Positions 1 to 9,063 are shown, counted from the stretch's first letter. The stretch is 64,000 bases of DNA from Lacticaseibacillus rhamnosus (GCF_900636965.1 NZ_LR134331.1:186001-250000); one strand, 5' to 3'. Notes: a model not told the origin generated them from the letters alone. Numbers and translations are program-made.

Positions 1-125
1 AGGGCCTTCGTTTGCTAGGAGCATCGCGCGGTTTTAGCCGGTTCATTGGCACGGCAATCGCGATTCCTGCTTTGGCTGGTTATCTGATCATGATGTTCAA
101 TCGATTCCCGGTGCAAGTGGCTTAA
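1..125 (+). CDS. C-terminal end of an unidentified membrane protein (partial)
   Basis: A frame entering from outside the window is open from base 3 and stops with TAA at 123-125, giving about 40 residues. It has a basic loop followed by a hydrophobic helix (ALAGYLIMMF), consistent with the last membrane segment of a transporter or other membrane protein. Too little is present to name the family. A terminator-like hairpin follows at 209-261, so this is the end of a transcription unit. Confidence 0.5.
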   Translation, partial: GLRLLGASRGFSRFIGTAIAIPALAGYLIMMFNRFPVQVA

Positions 126-208
126 TCAAAGTTACTTGGCTACCACGCTGTCAGTTAGCGGGTCCGGTAACACCGAAACCATGACGTATTTTAATCGCAT
201 TTAAAAAT

Positions 209-261
209 AGGCTCCTGAGATAACACGGTTAAGCTGTGTTTTCTCAGGGCCTATTTTGTTT
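209..261. terminator. Bidirectional rho-independent terminator
   Basis: Hairpin with arms at 209-226 and 236-252, preceded by an A run and followed by a T-rich tract. It lies between converging genes (the partial gene to the left and the acetyltransferase to the right) and can serve both strands. Confidence 0.8.
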
Positions 262-296
262 GGGTATGAGTAGGGGTCACCTATAAGTCGGCCGGT

Positions 297-872
297 CTAA
301 AAATGGAAGTCTTCCTTATCCGCAACATCTTCGGCGGTCAATTCATAGCGAACCAGTGGAACTTTGCTGCCGTCTGGTAAGGTCCGGTCATGATGATAAT
401 CGCCGACTTTGGTAAAGAAGTTGGTGGTCAATAACTTGGCGCCGCGTTCATTGGTCGCAGGCAAGATGACATAAACCCGCTTCAACCCAAGCTCAAAAAA
501 GGCAAAGCCCAGCATCCGTTTGATCACTTCACTCATAATGCCTTCGCCTTGATGGCTGGCAAGGGTCTCAAAGCGTACTTGCGCCACGGTTTTCTTTTGG
601 CTGAAATTCCAGATACAGAAACTGCCGAGGAATTCGTGGCTGGCGCGATCCATGATGCCATAAAGTAAGGCGTTGTTGCTCATTACCAGCCGCATCGAAC
701 GGTTAATGTAGCGGGCAGTGTCTGTAATTTTTTGATCAAATTCGCGTCCGGATTCGGCAGCAACTTGGCGATCGGCGCGCAACTGGAAAATGTCTTTGAT
801 CTTAAAGGTTGTCAGCCAATCCATGGTGTAATGGACGGACATAATCGGATGGTATTTTTCAAAGCTTTGCAT
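297..872 (-). CDS. GNAT family N-acetyltransferase (RimJ/RimL-like)
   Basis: A 191-residue protein with the look of the GNAT fold of the ribosomal-protein acetyltransferase type. A beta strand-rich middle region (FLGSFCIWNF, VAQVRFETL) leads into the acetyl-CoA-binding region GEGIMSEVIKRMLGFAF, then ERGAKLLTTNFFTKVG. The substrate cannot be told from sequence. The ATG at 872 was chosen because GGAGG sits 8 nt upstream of it; an in-frame ATG 21 nt further upstream lies before that SD and is less likely. It is a single-gene unit, ending against the terminator at 209-261. Confidence 0.8.
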   Translation of the reverse strand: MQSFEKYHPIMSVHYTMDWLTTFKIKDIFQLRADRQVAAESGREFDQKITDTARYINRSMRLVMSNNALLYGIMDRASHEFLGSFCIWNFSQKKTVAQVRFETLASHQGEGIMSEVIKRMLGFAFFELGLKRVYVILPATNERGAKLLTTNFFTKVGDYHHDRTLPDGSKVPLVRYELTAEDVADKEDFHF

Positions 873-1332
873 GATAGGAGCCTCCGTAAACATGATGTTA
901 AGTATGCGTCAGCCCAATTTAAAGCAGGCGTGTGAGTTGCAACTTCCAGTATCGTGACGCATCTAGGTCATGGTACTCATCGTTTCCTGCTTAGGCGTTT
1001 GGGACTGAGAACACTTGCTGGAGTTAGCTTAACATAAAAACCGCCAATACACTGATTTGAAAACCATTCGCAATTTGGTACGGACCAAAAGGCTAAAGTC
1101 AAGTCCCGATCTTAATTAAAAAACACTTGAGCAGACGTATGTTATCAAGATGTGGTAGCGAAAACTTGGAGATTTTCAAATAATAGCGGGCTTTCTTGGC
1201 CTGTATGGACGCGGTTTGTTTACCGTCTTAAAAAGGATTTTTTTATTTTTTTAGCAGGCAAATAAAAACTGAAAATGACAACATATAGTTTTAGCTTATA
1301 TAATCAATAACATCGCAAAGGGGGTGAGTAAT
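873..1332. other. Gene-free interval upstream of the surface-protein cluster
   Basis: This 460-bp interval shows no convincing ORF. It holds the promoter of the surface cluster at its right end (1275-1304) and an AT-rich stretch around 1230-1290. No repeat of the family found elsewhere in the window is visible here. Control of the cluster, possibly by the Mga-like protein at 5995-7458, would act here. Confidence 0.5.
1275..1304 (+). promoter_or_regulatory. Promoter of the WxL/Csc surface cluster
   Basis: A -35-like ATGACA (1275-1280) and a consensus -10 TATAAT (1299-1304) are 18 bp apart. They stand about 30 bp before the TTG start at 1333, which has the SD AAAGGGGGTGAG. The -35 is off consensus, as expected of an activated promoter. 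Confidence 0.6.
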
Positions 1333-3317
1333 TTGAAACAGCTTTTTTTTGGCTCATGTCGGGGTTAATGCTGTTACAACCGGTTGGGTTAAACGTGGGG
1401 CAACAAGTTGAATCGGCGCTGGCGAGTCAACCGACAACATCTGGTCAGCCGTCAGTTGCAACCAGCTCGTCATCGGTAGCTAGTCACGAAAGTTTACAAA
1501 CACCGAGCGCGGCATCGGCTGCAAGTGAATCAGCGGCAACGCAGGCATCGGTGCCAGCAGTGGTCGGCGAGAAACCGCAACAAACCAGTACCACAACGCC
1601 GGCAGAATCAACCACGCTGAAACGATCCAAACGGGCCGCTTCATCGAATTCAAGCAGCCAACCGCAACCGTGCTTGGTCCAAACCGCCAAAGCATTGGCC
1701 GAAGCGGTACGGCGAGGTGAAACCTATATCCGCTTGACTGCTGACATTAACATCGGTCGCGCGGCGATTCCGGTCAAGCATTCACTCGTGATTGATGGTG
1801 ATCACAAATACACTTATATGTACAACGGTGGCGAAAACTGGCATGTCGGTTTGTACTTTGCCGCCAGTAATATCAGTATCACGTTCAAGAATCTGAAAAT
1901 CGGTGATCCGCGCGTCAAGAACTCTGCCAACAATTATTACGGCATTGCACCAGCGGAGAACCTCATTAAGAACAGCAAGATTATTGTTGAAAATGTTGAT
2001 TACTATTCTGATCGCGGGGCCCAGCCGTTCCACATTCGTAACGCAAGCAACCAAATCGTCTTCAGAGGGAAAAATTCATTTCATACCACTAAAATTGCTG
2101 GATCGGTTTTAGTTCAGGAATTTGCTGAAGCGACTAACTTTCTTTTTGAAGAAGATTCGGATACCACGATTAATATGGAAAACACAGAGCTGATCGGTAC
2201 TTTCTGGCCATCAACCGGCCCGCTGAACCTAACCCTGAAAAATCGGGCGCGACTCAAAGTGGTTAGCGCCAATGCACTGGTTTATTCAGATGGCGGGGCG
2301 TTGCACAAGAATCGCATAACAGTTGGGGAAGGCGCGGTCTTAGACGTTAAGCTCACAGACAAAAAAGATGGCGTGCTAATGTACCATGACCACGATTTAA
2401 CCATTGATGTCCAAAAAAATGGCCGTTTTCTAGCCGAAACAGTTGGAGCAAACAACTTTAACAAGAATTCCAGCCTGAATTTAGGGCCGGGTGCCAAAGC
2501 CGAATTGAAAAACACTCACGGCGATTTCTATAAAAATGGCAGTGGGACGATTCGACTCGACAACGCTGACGAATTGCTGATGACCTCGGGAAGTCATGGG
2601 AAAACCAGTCCAACCGGGTTGTCGGCGTCGAAACCGACGTTAACATTTGCATCTTTTACCAGTGAGACAAAAGGATATGGCATTTATGCCGATGATCAAT
2701 GGGTCACGGATCAAGCTGATACATCATCGTGGGCATTTACGCCAACCCGGATCAAACGCAGCCCGACCGCTTTGACGAGAGGGCAGGAACACCAGATTCA
2801 GGCGGCCTCACGCTTTAAGGTGGTTCGTAATGCAACTAAAGGCACCACCGAAAGCCCTAAGAATCCGCCAGTCGTCACACCAGCTAAAAAACCCGGTCAG
2901 CTGTTTTTGAAACAAGTACCGGATTTTGATTTTGGACCCCGTCTGATCAAGCCGGAGACCCAGATCCTAAGGCCCAAAGTTGATGGTGAATTCATTATTG
3001 AAGACACTCGAACGGCGGCAGCTAAGTCAGTCAAAGTCTATGTCAAAGTTATAAAGCCGTTTAAAAATGGCAATCTCGATGTGACCAGTTGTCTAAGCTA
3101 CATCAACCGCTCAGGCACGGAACAACAACTCTCCGATCAAGCTGTTTTGGCAGAGGAGGTAGACATGACGTCACCGCAGTCGTTAAGCAGTCAGTGGAAT
3201 CAGGCCACTGACGAGCAGGCTCGTGGGCTCAAGTTAGTGTTGCCAGTCGAGAAGCAAAAGTTGGGAACTTTTACAGGTGAGTTTGAATGGTCAGTTCAAG
3301 ATGTGCCGACCAATTAA
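1333..3317 (+). CDS. Pectate-lyase-like surface adhesin, frameshifted in the signal peptide
   Basis: The body (open from ATG 1356) is about 650 residues. It has a Ser/Thr/Ala/Gln-rich linker (residues 20-105), a long beta-helix region resembling the pectate lyase-like adhesive domain found in WxL clusters (about 110-480), a Pro-rich linker and a C-terminal beta domain. No LPXTG motif is seen. The natural start is TTG 1333: it has SD AAAGGGGGTGAG four bases upstream and begins KQLFF, but this frame stops after 11 codons. One extra T in the T8 run at 1343-1350 would join it to the main ORF and make a proper signal peptide. From ATG 1356 the protein has no good SD and only a short hydrophobic start. 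It is the first gene of the surface cluster and is probably exported when in frame. This could be a real mutation, slippage phase variation or a sequencing error. Confidence 0.7.
1343..1350 (+). repeat. T8 homopolymer in the adhesin signal-peptide codons
   Basis: Eight consecutive T residues follow CAGC at codons 4-6 of the adhesin frame. Nine would restore the frame between TTG 1333 and the downstream ORF. The position is typical for slippage-prone contingency tracts in surface protein genes. Confidence 0.7.
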
Positions 3318-3334
3318 GAGGGTGGTTCCAAGTG

Positions 3335-3652
3335 ATGAAAAAGTGGCTACTGCTGGTAGTTTTGCTAATCGGTTTTACTTGTCCACCATCGCAAGCGCTA
3401 GCAGTCGAGACACAAACATCCGGTGAAATTAGCTTCTTTGAAGTTGAACAGCCGGTTAATCAACCGTCACCAGAACAGATCAAGCCAAAGCAACAGGTGA
3501 ACGTACCACCACCGACCAAAGAAGACCAGCTACCGGCATTGGGAATGATGACCCCACTGCTTGTGAGTTTAATCGGGCTACTACTGGTGTTGCTGATGCT
3601 ACTGATTTTGTTGACAAAACAATCTAACACAAACAAGAAAGAGGAAGAATAA
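3335..3652 (+). CDS. Small sortase-anchored surface protein (CscD-like)
   Basis: A 105-residue protein with an N-terminal signal peptide (basic KKW, then a hydrophobic core, cleavage near QALAVE). A Pro-rich middle follows, then a sorting-like motif LPALG at about residues 71-75, a hydrophobic helix and a Lys/Glu-rich tail (NKKEEE). This is the plan of the small LPXTG-type members of Csc clusters, which are thought to anchor the complex in the wall. The ATG at 3335 follows GAGGGTGG by about 9 nt. It sits just after the adhesin and 2 nt before the WxL gene, so is cotranscribed. The motif is not canonical (LPxLG rather than LPxTG). Confidence 0.75.
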   Translation: MKKWLLLVVLLIGFTCPPSQALAVETQTSGEISFFEVEQPVNQPSPEQIKPKQQVNVPPPTKEDQLPALGMMTPLLVSLIGLLLVLLMLLILLTKQSNTNKKEEE

Positions 3653-3654
3653 AC

Positions 3655-4461
3655 ATGAAAAAGTTTTACGTGATGGCATCGATGCTTGGATTAGGTATGT
3701 TGGGTTTGGCTGGAGTAACACCGACACTGGTTTCTGCTAGTGATGTGACTTCAAATGGCCAGGTTAAGTTTAAGTTGGATCAAAGCCAAACTGACCCGAA
3801 AAACCCATTAGATCCCGCTGATAAGAACCCAGGCAAGCCGACCGATCCTACTCAGCCTGGTGGCAAAGTTCCGGGTGGCACCGGGGGCCCGTTGTCGATC
3901 GACTTTGCTTCAAGTCTCATTTTTGGAGAAGCTGAAATCAGTCATGAAGATGCAACGTATTACGCAAAACCGCAAACTTTCACACAAGACGATGGCACAA
4001 CCGTTGACCGCCCGAACTTTATCCAGGTGACCGACAAGCGCGGCACATTTGAAGGTTGGACATTAAAAGTGAAGCAGGAAAATCAATTCGCGGTTAAAGA
4101 CGATCCGACCAAGGAATTGACCGGCGCCCAACTGAGCTTCACAAATGGTAACTTGGTTTCAAGCACCGATGCACAATATGCACCGAAGTTCCAGAAGTCA
4201 TTTGATCTCATTCCGGGCCAGGCACAAATTGCTCCGGTTGAAGCGGCTGCTGATCAAGGGATGGGCACCTGGATCTACCGGTTCGGCGATGATAAGGAGA
4301 TGGCCAAGTCAATTGCGTTGTCAGTGCCAGGCAAGACCCCGAAAATGGCTAAAGCCTACACGACTGCTTTAACCTGGTCATTGGAATCAACACCAGCGAA
4401 TACCACAAGTACCCCAAGCACTACAAGCACGCCAAGTACAACGGGTACCACCAAACCTTAA
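3655..4461 (+). CDS. WxL-domain cell-wall-binding protein (CscC-like)
   Basis: A 268-residue secreted protein. It has a signal peptide ending near VSASD, a Pro/Asp/Gly-rich spacer (residues 45-80), then a WxL domain. The first WxL motif lies in GTFEGWTLKVK (about residue 130) and the second in ALTWSLEST near residue 240. WxL domains bind peptidoglycan non-covalently. Unusually, the protein does not end at the second motif but carries about 20 extra residues rich in Ser/Thr/Pro with a repeated STPSTT-like unit. Its neighbours (anchor protein upstream, DUF916 protein downstream) are the standard Csc partners. Confidence 0.85.
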   Translation: MKKFYVMASMLGLGMLGLAGVTPTLVSASDVTSNGQVKFKLDQSQTDPKNPLDPADKNPGKPTDPTQPGGKVPGGTGGPLSIDFASSLIFGEAEISHEDATYYAKPQTFTQDDGTTVDRPNFIQVTDKRGTFEGWTLKVKQENQFAVKDDPTKELTGAQLSFTNGNLVSSTDAQYAPKFQKSFDLIPGQAQIAPVEAAADQGMGTWIYRFGDDKEMAKSIALSVPGKTPKMAKAYTTALTWSLESTPANTTSTPSTTSTPSTTGTTKP

Positions 4462-4602
4462 AAAGCTGGAACGACACTGATGATTTTTGGCTAGCATCAA
4501 CGGTTTGCTAACGGACTTGAAACATTCAAACTCATTGGAGAAGGATACGATGACGGCACTAGGCCGCATCGTTGGGGGAACTTAATCAAAAGGAGATACT
4601 TT

Positions 4603-5682
4603 GTGAAGAAAAAACTTTTCTGCTTCATAACGCTTATTGTGATGTTGATCATGCCTGCCACTCAAGTTTTTGCTTCGGAATTAAACTTTGCTGCTAAAGC
4701 CGAGTTACCGGACAATCAAGTGAATCCTGATGTTAGCTATTTTGACATCAAAATGAATCCTGGCGCTCAGCAAACGTTACATGTTCAGTTGCGTAATGAA
4801 ACCGAAAAGCCAGTGACACTCGATGTCGAGCTTGCCAGTGCCACCACGAATCTCAATGGCGTGGTGGAATATACACCCAACACGATTAAGCCGGCAAAGA
4901 GTTTGCAATTCAACATGAAGGATTATGTTAAAGCGCCCAAGCAAACCGTTATTCCAGCTAAGGGCAGTACCGTTTTGGATTTAGCTGTTAAGATGCCGGA
5001 TAAAAGTTTTAATGGCGTCATGGCTGGGGGAATCACCCTTAAAGAACATGGCTTGAGTGATCAAGGTAGCCAAACATCAGGGAAAAAGGTTGCGATCAAA
5101 AATCGCTTTTCCTATGTCATCGGGCTCCTGATGCGCCAAAACTTAGCCGCTGTTCCAGCTCACGTTAAATTGAATGCGGTTAAGCCAAGTCAGGTTAATG
5201 CACGCAATGTCATTTTAACTTCGATGGAAAATGATACGGCAACCTTCATTCAGCAAGTAGCCGTGGATGCAAAGATCTTTGCTAAAGGTTCTAACCAGGC
5301 ACTTTACCAAGTTGCCAAAGAGGGTCTGCAGATTGCGCCAGATACGAACTTTGATTTTCCAATTGCGTTGGCGGGGAAAGCGTTAAAGCCGGGAACGTAT
5401 GTGGCTAAACTCGAAGTCTATGGTAATCGGCAGCCAAACGGAAAGATCTTACGCACAACGGCAGAAGGTAAGCAACATTACCGGGATCACTGGACCATGA
5501 CCAAACAATTTACTATTACCGAAAAAGCGGCTTCAACGTTAAATCAGCGGGATGTGACGATCAAGCCAAGCCATCCGCAGTGGACGTACATTCTAATTGG
5601 TGCCGTGATCGTCCTCATGGCACTGATCATCCTGCTACTGATTTTGCTACTGCGGCGTCAGGCTAAGAAACAAGCTTCTTAA
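4603..5682 (+). CDS. DUF916/DUF3324 cell-surface protein (CscA-like)
   Basis: A 359-residue protein with a signal peptide (cleaved near VFASE), two consecutive immunoglobulin-like regions matching the DUF916 (about 30-150) and DUF3324 (about 155-300) pair, one C-terminal membrane helix (about 328-352) and a basic tail (RRQAKKQ). Such proteins are membrane-anchored partners of WxL proteins. The start is GTG 4603 with AAGGAG 7 nt upstream. A 141-nt spacer separates it from the WxL gene and holds no terminator, so one operon is likely. Confidence 0.85.
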   Translation: MKKKLFCFITLIVMLIMPATQVFASELNFAAKAELPDNQVNPDVSYFDIKMNPGAQQTLHVQLRNETEKPVTLDVELASATTNLNGVVEYTPNTIKPAKSLQFNMKDYVKAPKQTVIPAKGSTVLDLAVKMPDKSFNGVMAGGITLKEHGLSDQGSQTSGKKVAIKNRFSYVIGLLMRQNLAAVPAHVKLNAVKPSQVNARNVILTSMENDTATFIQQVAVDAKIFAKGSNQALYQVAKEGLQIAPDTNFDFPIALAGKALKPGTYVAKLEVYGNRQPNGKILRTTAEGKQHYRDHWTMTKQFTITEKAASTLNQRDVTIKPSHPQWTYILIGAVIVLMALIILLLILLLRRQAKKQAS

Positions 5683-5762
5683 TCAAAATTGTCTGAGCAA
5701 GGTGTTTGCAAGTTTAGAAAACTGGCGGCATCATGGACACAAATAAAGGACTCTGAGAATTC

Positions 5763-5984
5763 GTGAACGATATTGATCCAGAAGAAACGATGATATCTGA
5801 AAATTCGCGCCTTTGGTTATCAGCGATGTTTGATGCTGATGGCAAAAGTGGGCGGATTTTTGCCGTGAGTTCCCAAAGCCGGGTGAGTTATCGTTGGCGG
5901 CGTTTGAACTTAGCCAATTTAGCGTATCGGCTTGCCGGAAAAACATTGTTGGCTCAATCGAGGATAGAACGTGCTAAAAAGTAA
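5763..5984 (+). CDS. Possible small ORF ahead of the Mga-type regulator
   Basis: A 73-codon frame starting with GTG, rich in Arg and Ser, with no recognisable family. Against it: the SD (AAAGGA) is about 13 nt away. For it: its TAA stop overlaps the SD (TAAGGTGG) of the GTG at 5995, an arrangement typical of translational coupling. It may be real or chance. Confidence 0.3.
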   Translation: MNDIDPEETMISENSRLWLSAMFDADGKSGRIFAVSSQSRVSYRWRRLNLANLAYRLAGKTLLAQSRIERAKK

Positions 5985-5994
5985 GGTGGATCTT

Positions 5995-7458
5995 GTGAAA
6001 TTAGTTGAACTGATGGAAAAAAACGACCAAAAGAAGCTTCAGTTACTCAATTATCTTGATCAATATCCGAATCGTCAGGTAAGAAACAGCGAGTTACAGG
6101 ATAAGCTACAAATTTCCTACTATATGTTTAAGCGATGGACAAAAGAAATCGTGGACGATATTGCTACTTTTCAACTGGATGATCGTTTTAGTCTTGAAGT
6201 AACGGATGCATCAACGATCTTGCATGAGCACCATAATACCAATACTTCGGTCTTTTTGGCGCACTATCTGAAACTGTCACCAAAAGTCAATATCCTGCTG
6301 ACGCTGATGACCCAACAAGCCACGTTTAACTTAGCGGACTTTGCCGAGGCGAACTATGTGAGTTACACGTTTATGTATAAACGCTATATTGCGCTGCGGG
6401 AGACATTGAAAAAGTGGCAGATTACTTTGACGAGCCAAGGCGAGCTGACGGGCAATGAACTCGCGATCCGGCTGCTATTGGCCAAAATCATGGTGGTCAC
6501 ACATGTCACTGAAGATAAGTTTAATCATGAGGTTCGGCAGGCCTTAGCCGAATTGCTGGGCCTCATGAAAACAACCGATGCCAAGCCGTCAATGAGCCAA
6601 CTGATTGAAACCAAGGCTTATGTGCTAATTAGTTTGCTCCGCTGTCAACAGGGCTATACAATTGCGAGTTCCCAAGAAGTGGCTGATTTGGTGGCCAATA
6701 TTCGTCAAGGTACTTTGGCAACCAGAAACAAAGCGATTGCGATCTATCAGGCTCATTTTGACGCCAGCGATCAGGCGATTAACAGCGAATGTGACTATTT
6801 AGGGACATTTTTGGCGATTCTTGGCATTATTAATTCCGAGGAAATCGTTTTTCCTGAGACAATTAAGCAGCGCGGGCAAGCTTTTATCCACGGATTTGAA
6901 GCCAAGTTTAAAGTGACGTTATCTGCAGTTGCTAAGCTGAAGATTGCGTATGCCGTCAATAAATGTTTTGTAGATGTCTTAGTGTTACCGTTTCGCAGCG
7001 AGTTTTTCGATGATCATATCGACATTAGCTACTTCTTTAAAACTTACCCGGGATTTTTTGAGTATTGTCAGCATTTTGTTTTAAACCAGGCCTTGCACTT
7101 GGAAAGCTCACAGGCACAGTTTTTGTTTTACCACTGTTTGTTGGCACTCGCCGCTAATGTTCCGTTGAGCAAGGTATTAGCACCATTGTCGATTTGCGTT
7201 GACTTTACATCCGGTCACGACTATAACGCGATTATTACGCGGGATATTCAATCATTTTCAACTTTGAACATTCAGATGACCCAGCAAGTTGAACCGGAAA
7301 CACAACTGATTATTACCGACTTGGTGAATGCTTATCATGATTACGATATTCCAAAAGTGATATGGCTTTCTCCGCCGCGGCCTGAGGATTGGGAAAATTT
7401 AATTAATGAATTACTGCGATTACGCGAGCAGGCACAAGAAGAATTCCAAAAACGCTAG
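5995..7458 (+). CDS. Mga/AtxA-type transcriptional regulator
   Basis: A 487-residue cytoplasmic protein. It has an N-terminal winged helix-turn-helix (LLNYLDQYPNRQVRNSEL, about residues 15-45), a second HTH (FNLADFAEANYVSYTFMYKR, about 105-130) and a long helical C-terminal half, as in the Mga helix-turn-helix family. These stand-alone regulators often neighbour the surface-protein genes they control. Start uncertain: GTG 5995 has AAGGTGG 5 nt upstream; GTG 5971, eight codons earlier, has AGGA 7 nt upstream. It probably controls the WxL/Csc cluster just upstream. Confidence 0.75.
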   Translation: MKLVELMEKNDQKKLQLLNYLDQYPNRQVRNSELQDKLQISYYMFKRWTKEIVDDIATFQLDDRFSLEVTDASTILHEHHNTNTSVFLAHYLKLSPKVNILLTLMTQQATFNLADFAEANYVSYTFMYKRYIALRETLKKWQITLTSQGELTGNELAIRLLLAKIMVVTHVTEDKFNHEVRQALAELLGLMKTTDAKPSMSQLIETKAYVLISLLRCQQGYTIASSQEVADLVANIRQGTLATRNKAIAIYQAHFDASDQAINSECDYLGTFLAILGIINSEEIVFPETIKQRGQAFIHGFEAKFKVTLSAVAKLKIAYAVNKCFVDVLVLPFRSEFFDDHIDISYFFKTYPGFFEYCQHFVLNQALHLESSQAQFLFYHCLLALAANVPLSKVLAPLSICVDFTSGHDYNAIITRDIQSFSTLNIQMTQQVEPETQLIITDLVNAYHDYDIPKVIWLSPPRPEDWENLINELLRLREQAQEEFQKR

Positions 7459-7464
7459 AAATTT

Positions 7465-7488
7465 TTCGTTGTTTTTTTGCAACGAAGA
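7465..7488. repeat. Short inverted repeat after the regulator
   Basis: TTCGTTG and CAACGAA flank a T-rich loop directly behind the stop codon. It may be a weak terminator, but the stronger hairpin follows at 7532. Confidence 0.5.
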
Positions 7489-7531
7489 ATTAGTTGTGAA
7501 AATAGTGTAAATGGACTAGCCACACTGGATT

Positions 7532-7575
7532 AAGCCCCTTTGGATAACAACGGTTATTCAAAGGCGCTTCTTTTT
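7532..7575 (+). terminator. Rho-independent terminator of the surface cluster / regulator
   Basis: An imperfect 17-bp stem (AAGCCCCTTTGGATAAC paired with GTTATTCAAAGGCGCTT) around a 4-nt loop, followed by a T-rich tract. Confidence 0.8.
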
Positions 7576-7592
7576 ATTTAACTCAAAACATT

Positions 7593-7620
7593 TTGATATT
7601 AATAAATGTAATGGTATACT
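7593..7620 (+). promoter_or_regulatory. Sigma-A promoter of the DUF805 gene
   Basis: TTGATA (7593-7598) and TATACT (7615-7620) are 16 bp apart, 30 bp before the ATG at 7651. Confidence 0.75.
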
Positions 7621-7650
7621 CGCCCTATTCAAAAACGGAGGCGAGACACC

Positions 7651-8637
7651 ATGGAAAAGGAAACAGGTTTTTGGCCGGCAATTAAAGACTTTTTCTTTCG
7701 TGCCGGTGATTTTAAAGGCGTTAGTTCACGCTCACAGTATTGGTGGGTATTTCTGGCACAGTTCTTACTAGGTATCGTCATTGGCTTTGTATCAGCACTT
7801 ACAGGCTCTATCTTGACGACAACCACGCATTCTTTTGGCGAAAGCATCATCAAATCAGTGGTCACATTATTATTTATGGTGCCGATGTATCTAAGCTATC
7901 CACAACTGAGTTTAACGCTTCGGCGGTTTCGTGATGCTAAGGTCAACCCGTGGTGGTACCTTGTGCTGGTGTTAGTTGCATTGGTCGGGCCACTGTTGAC
8001 CGTCAGCGGTATGGGCTTGTTGCCAATGATCATTTTGCCGCTTGTTGTGGCCCTCGTAGACCTCATCATTCTGCTGTTCCCTAGTCGTGAGCAGACTGTG
8101 AAGCCTTTTCCAGTTCACCCGCATATGGGCAGCACAATTGGCGTAACTTTTGGGGCGGCGGTCAAGGATCTGTTTCTTCGTGGTGGTGACTTCACCGGAA
8201 AATCGAGCCGCAGTCAGTACTGGTGGAGCGTCCTGTTTTCAGCATTGATTATTGTACCGGCGTTCTTTTTCCTCATCTTTTCGATCACTGCCGCCCTTCT
8301 TGGTAGCGCCGCATTAGGTAAGCTGCAACCGCAAAATATCATCAATACCTTTAATTCATTGGGTATTGGGGCCGTGATTTTGGTGGCAATTATCCTGGCA
8401 ATCGTCTATGGCTGGTCAATGCTTGCTTTGCCTGTTTTAACGGTTATTTGGCGGCGTTTTAGGGATGCAGGCGTCAGTCCTTGGTGGTTTGTTGCTTTTA
8501 CCATTGCCTCGAATATCGTTTCGGCAGTTCAAACAAGTGCCCCAAATGTCCCATTAAACCTGGTAACACTCATTCTTCTTATTGCGCAAATCGTCATCCT
8601 TGCTTTACCACCTAAAGTTCAAAATGACGAAGCATAA
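7651..8637 (+). CDS. Membrane protein with two tandem DUF805 domains
   Basis: 328 residues made of two homologous halves (about 5-155 and 170-320). Each half begins with a DUF805 signature: FFFRAGDFKGVSSRSQYWW in the first and LFLRGGDFTGKSSRSQYWW in the second. Each then has hydrophobic helices and a later RRFRDA..(N/S)PWW motif. Single-domain DUF805 (YhaH-type) proteins are usually 110-150 residues, so this is an internal duplication. Function unknown; it is an inner-membrane protein with about eight helices. Monocistronic, with its own promoter and terminator. The ATG has GGAGGCGAG just upstream. Confidence 0.85.
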   Translation: MEKETGFWPAIKDFFFRAGDFKGVSSRSQYWWVFLAQFLLGIVIGFVSALTGSILTTTTHSFGESIIKSVVTLLFMVPMYLSYPQLSLTLRRFRDAKVNPWWYLVLVLVALVGPLLTVSGMGLLPMIILPLVVALVDLIILLFPSREQTVKPFPVHPHMGSTIGVTFGAAVKDLFLRGGDFTGKSSRSQYWWSVLFSALIIVPAFFFLIFSITAALLGSAALGKLQPQNIINTFNSLGIGAVILVAIILAIVYGWSMLALPVLTVIWRRFRDAGVSPWWFVAFTIASNIVSAVQTSAPNVPLNLVTLILLIAQIVILALPPKVQNDEA

Positions 8638-8654
8638 AGTAATCTGTACCACGC

Positions 8655-8692
8655 AAAAAGTGCAACCTTCCGCAGCGGAGGATTGCACTTTT
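8655..8692. terminator. Bidirectional terminator
   Basis: A perfect stem of about 16 bp (AAAAAGTGCAACCTTCC with its complement) around a 4-5 nt loop, with A and T runs on either side. It sits between the converging DUF805 and hypothetical genes. Confidence 0.9.
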
Positions 8693-8720
8693 TAATTTGC
8701 GCTTTTAATTGCAGGGTGAA

Positions 8721-9047
8721 TCAATAAATACCCTTTTCGTCTTCATCAACCAGTGGATCATTAAAGTTTTTGTGGAAGTACGTGCTGTCGATAACTTTAA
8801 ACTTGCCATTCGAAAAGCGCGCAATGATTTCGCCGTATTGAACGATGAGTGGTTCGGTATTGGGAATTTCGATTTTTAGGCGGCCAATAGGCGTTTTGGT
8901 AAGGTATTGAAAATTGTCGCCGAAGAAGCCTTTTAGGTCTTTTGTAGTGGTGCCCTGTGAATACGGTAAGAAATGGGTCATTTTTGCCGTTGAAAATGCC
9001 GCAAATTCGCCTTTTGGAAATCCTTCCAAAGATGAAGGTTGAGCCAT
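8721..9047 (-). CDS. Hypothetical protein, 108 residues
   Basis: Not recognised. A soluble protein with no signal peptide or membrane segment. The middle is beta-rich (GRLKIEIPNTEPLIVQYGE, IARFSNGKFKVID) and the tail is acidic (DEDEKGIY). The start is well supported: ATG 9047 follows TAGGAGGAG by 6 nt. It is a single gene ending at the terminator at 8655-8692. Confidence 0.75.
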   Translation of the reverse strand: MAQPSSLEGFPKGEFAAFSTAKMTHFLPYSQGTTTKDLKGFFGDNFQYLTKTPIGRLKIEIPNTEPLIVQYGEIIARFSNGKFKVIDSTYFHKNFNDPLVDEDEKGIY

Positions 9048-9063
9048 GGTATTCTCCTCCTAA

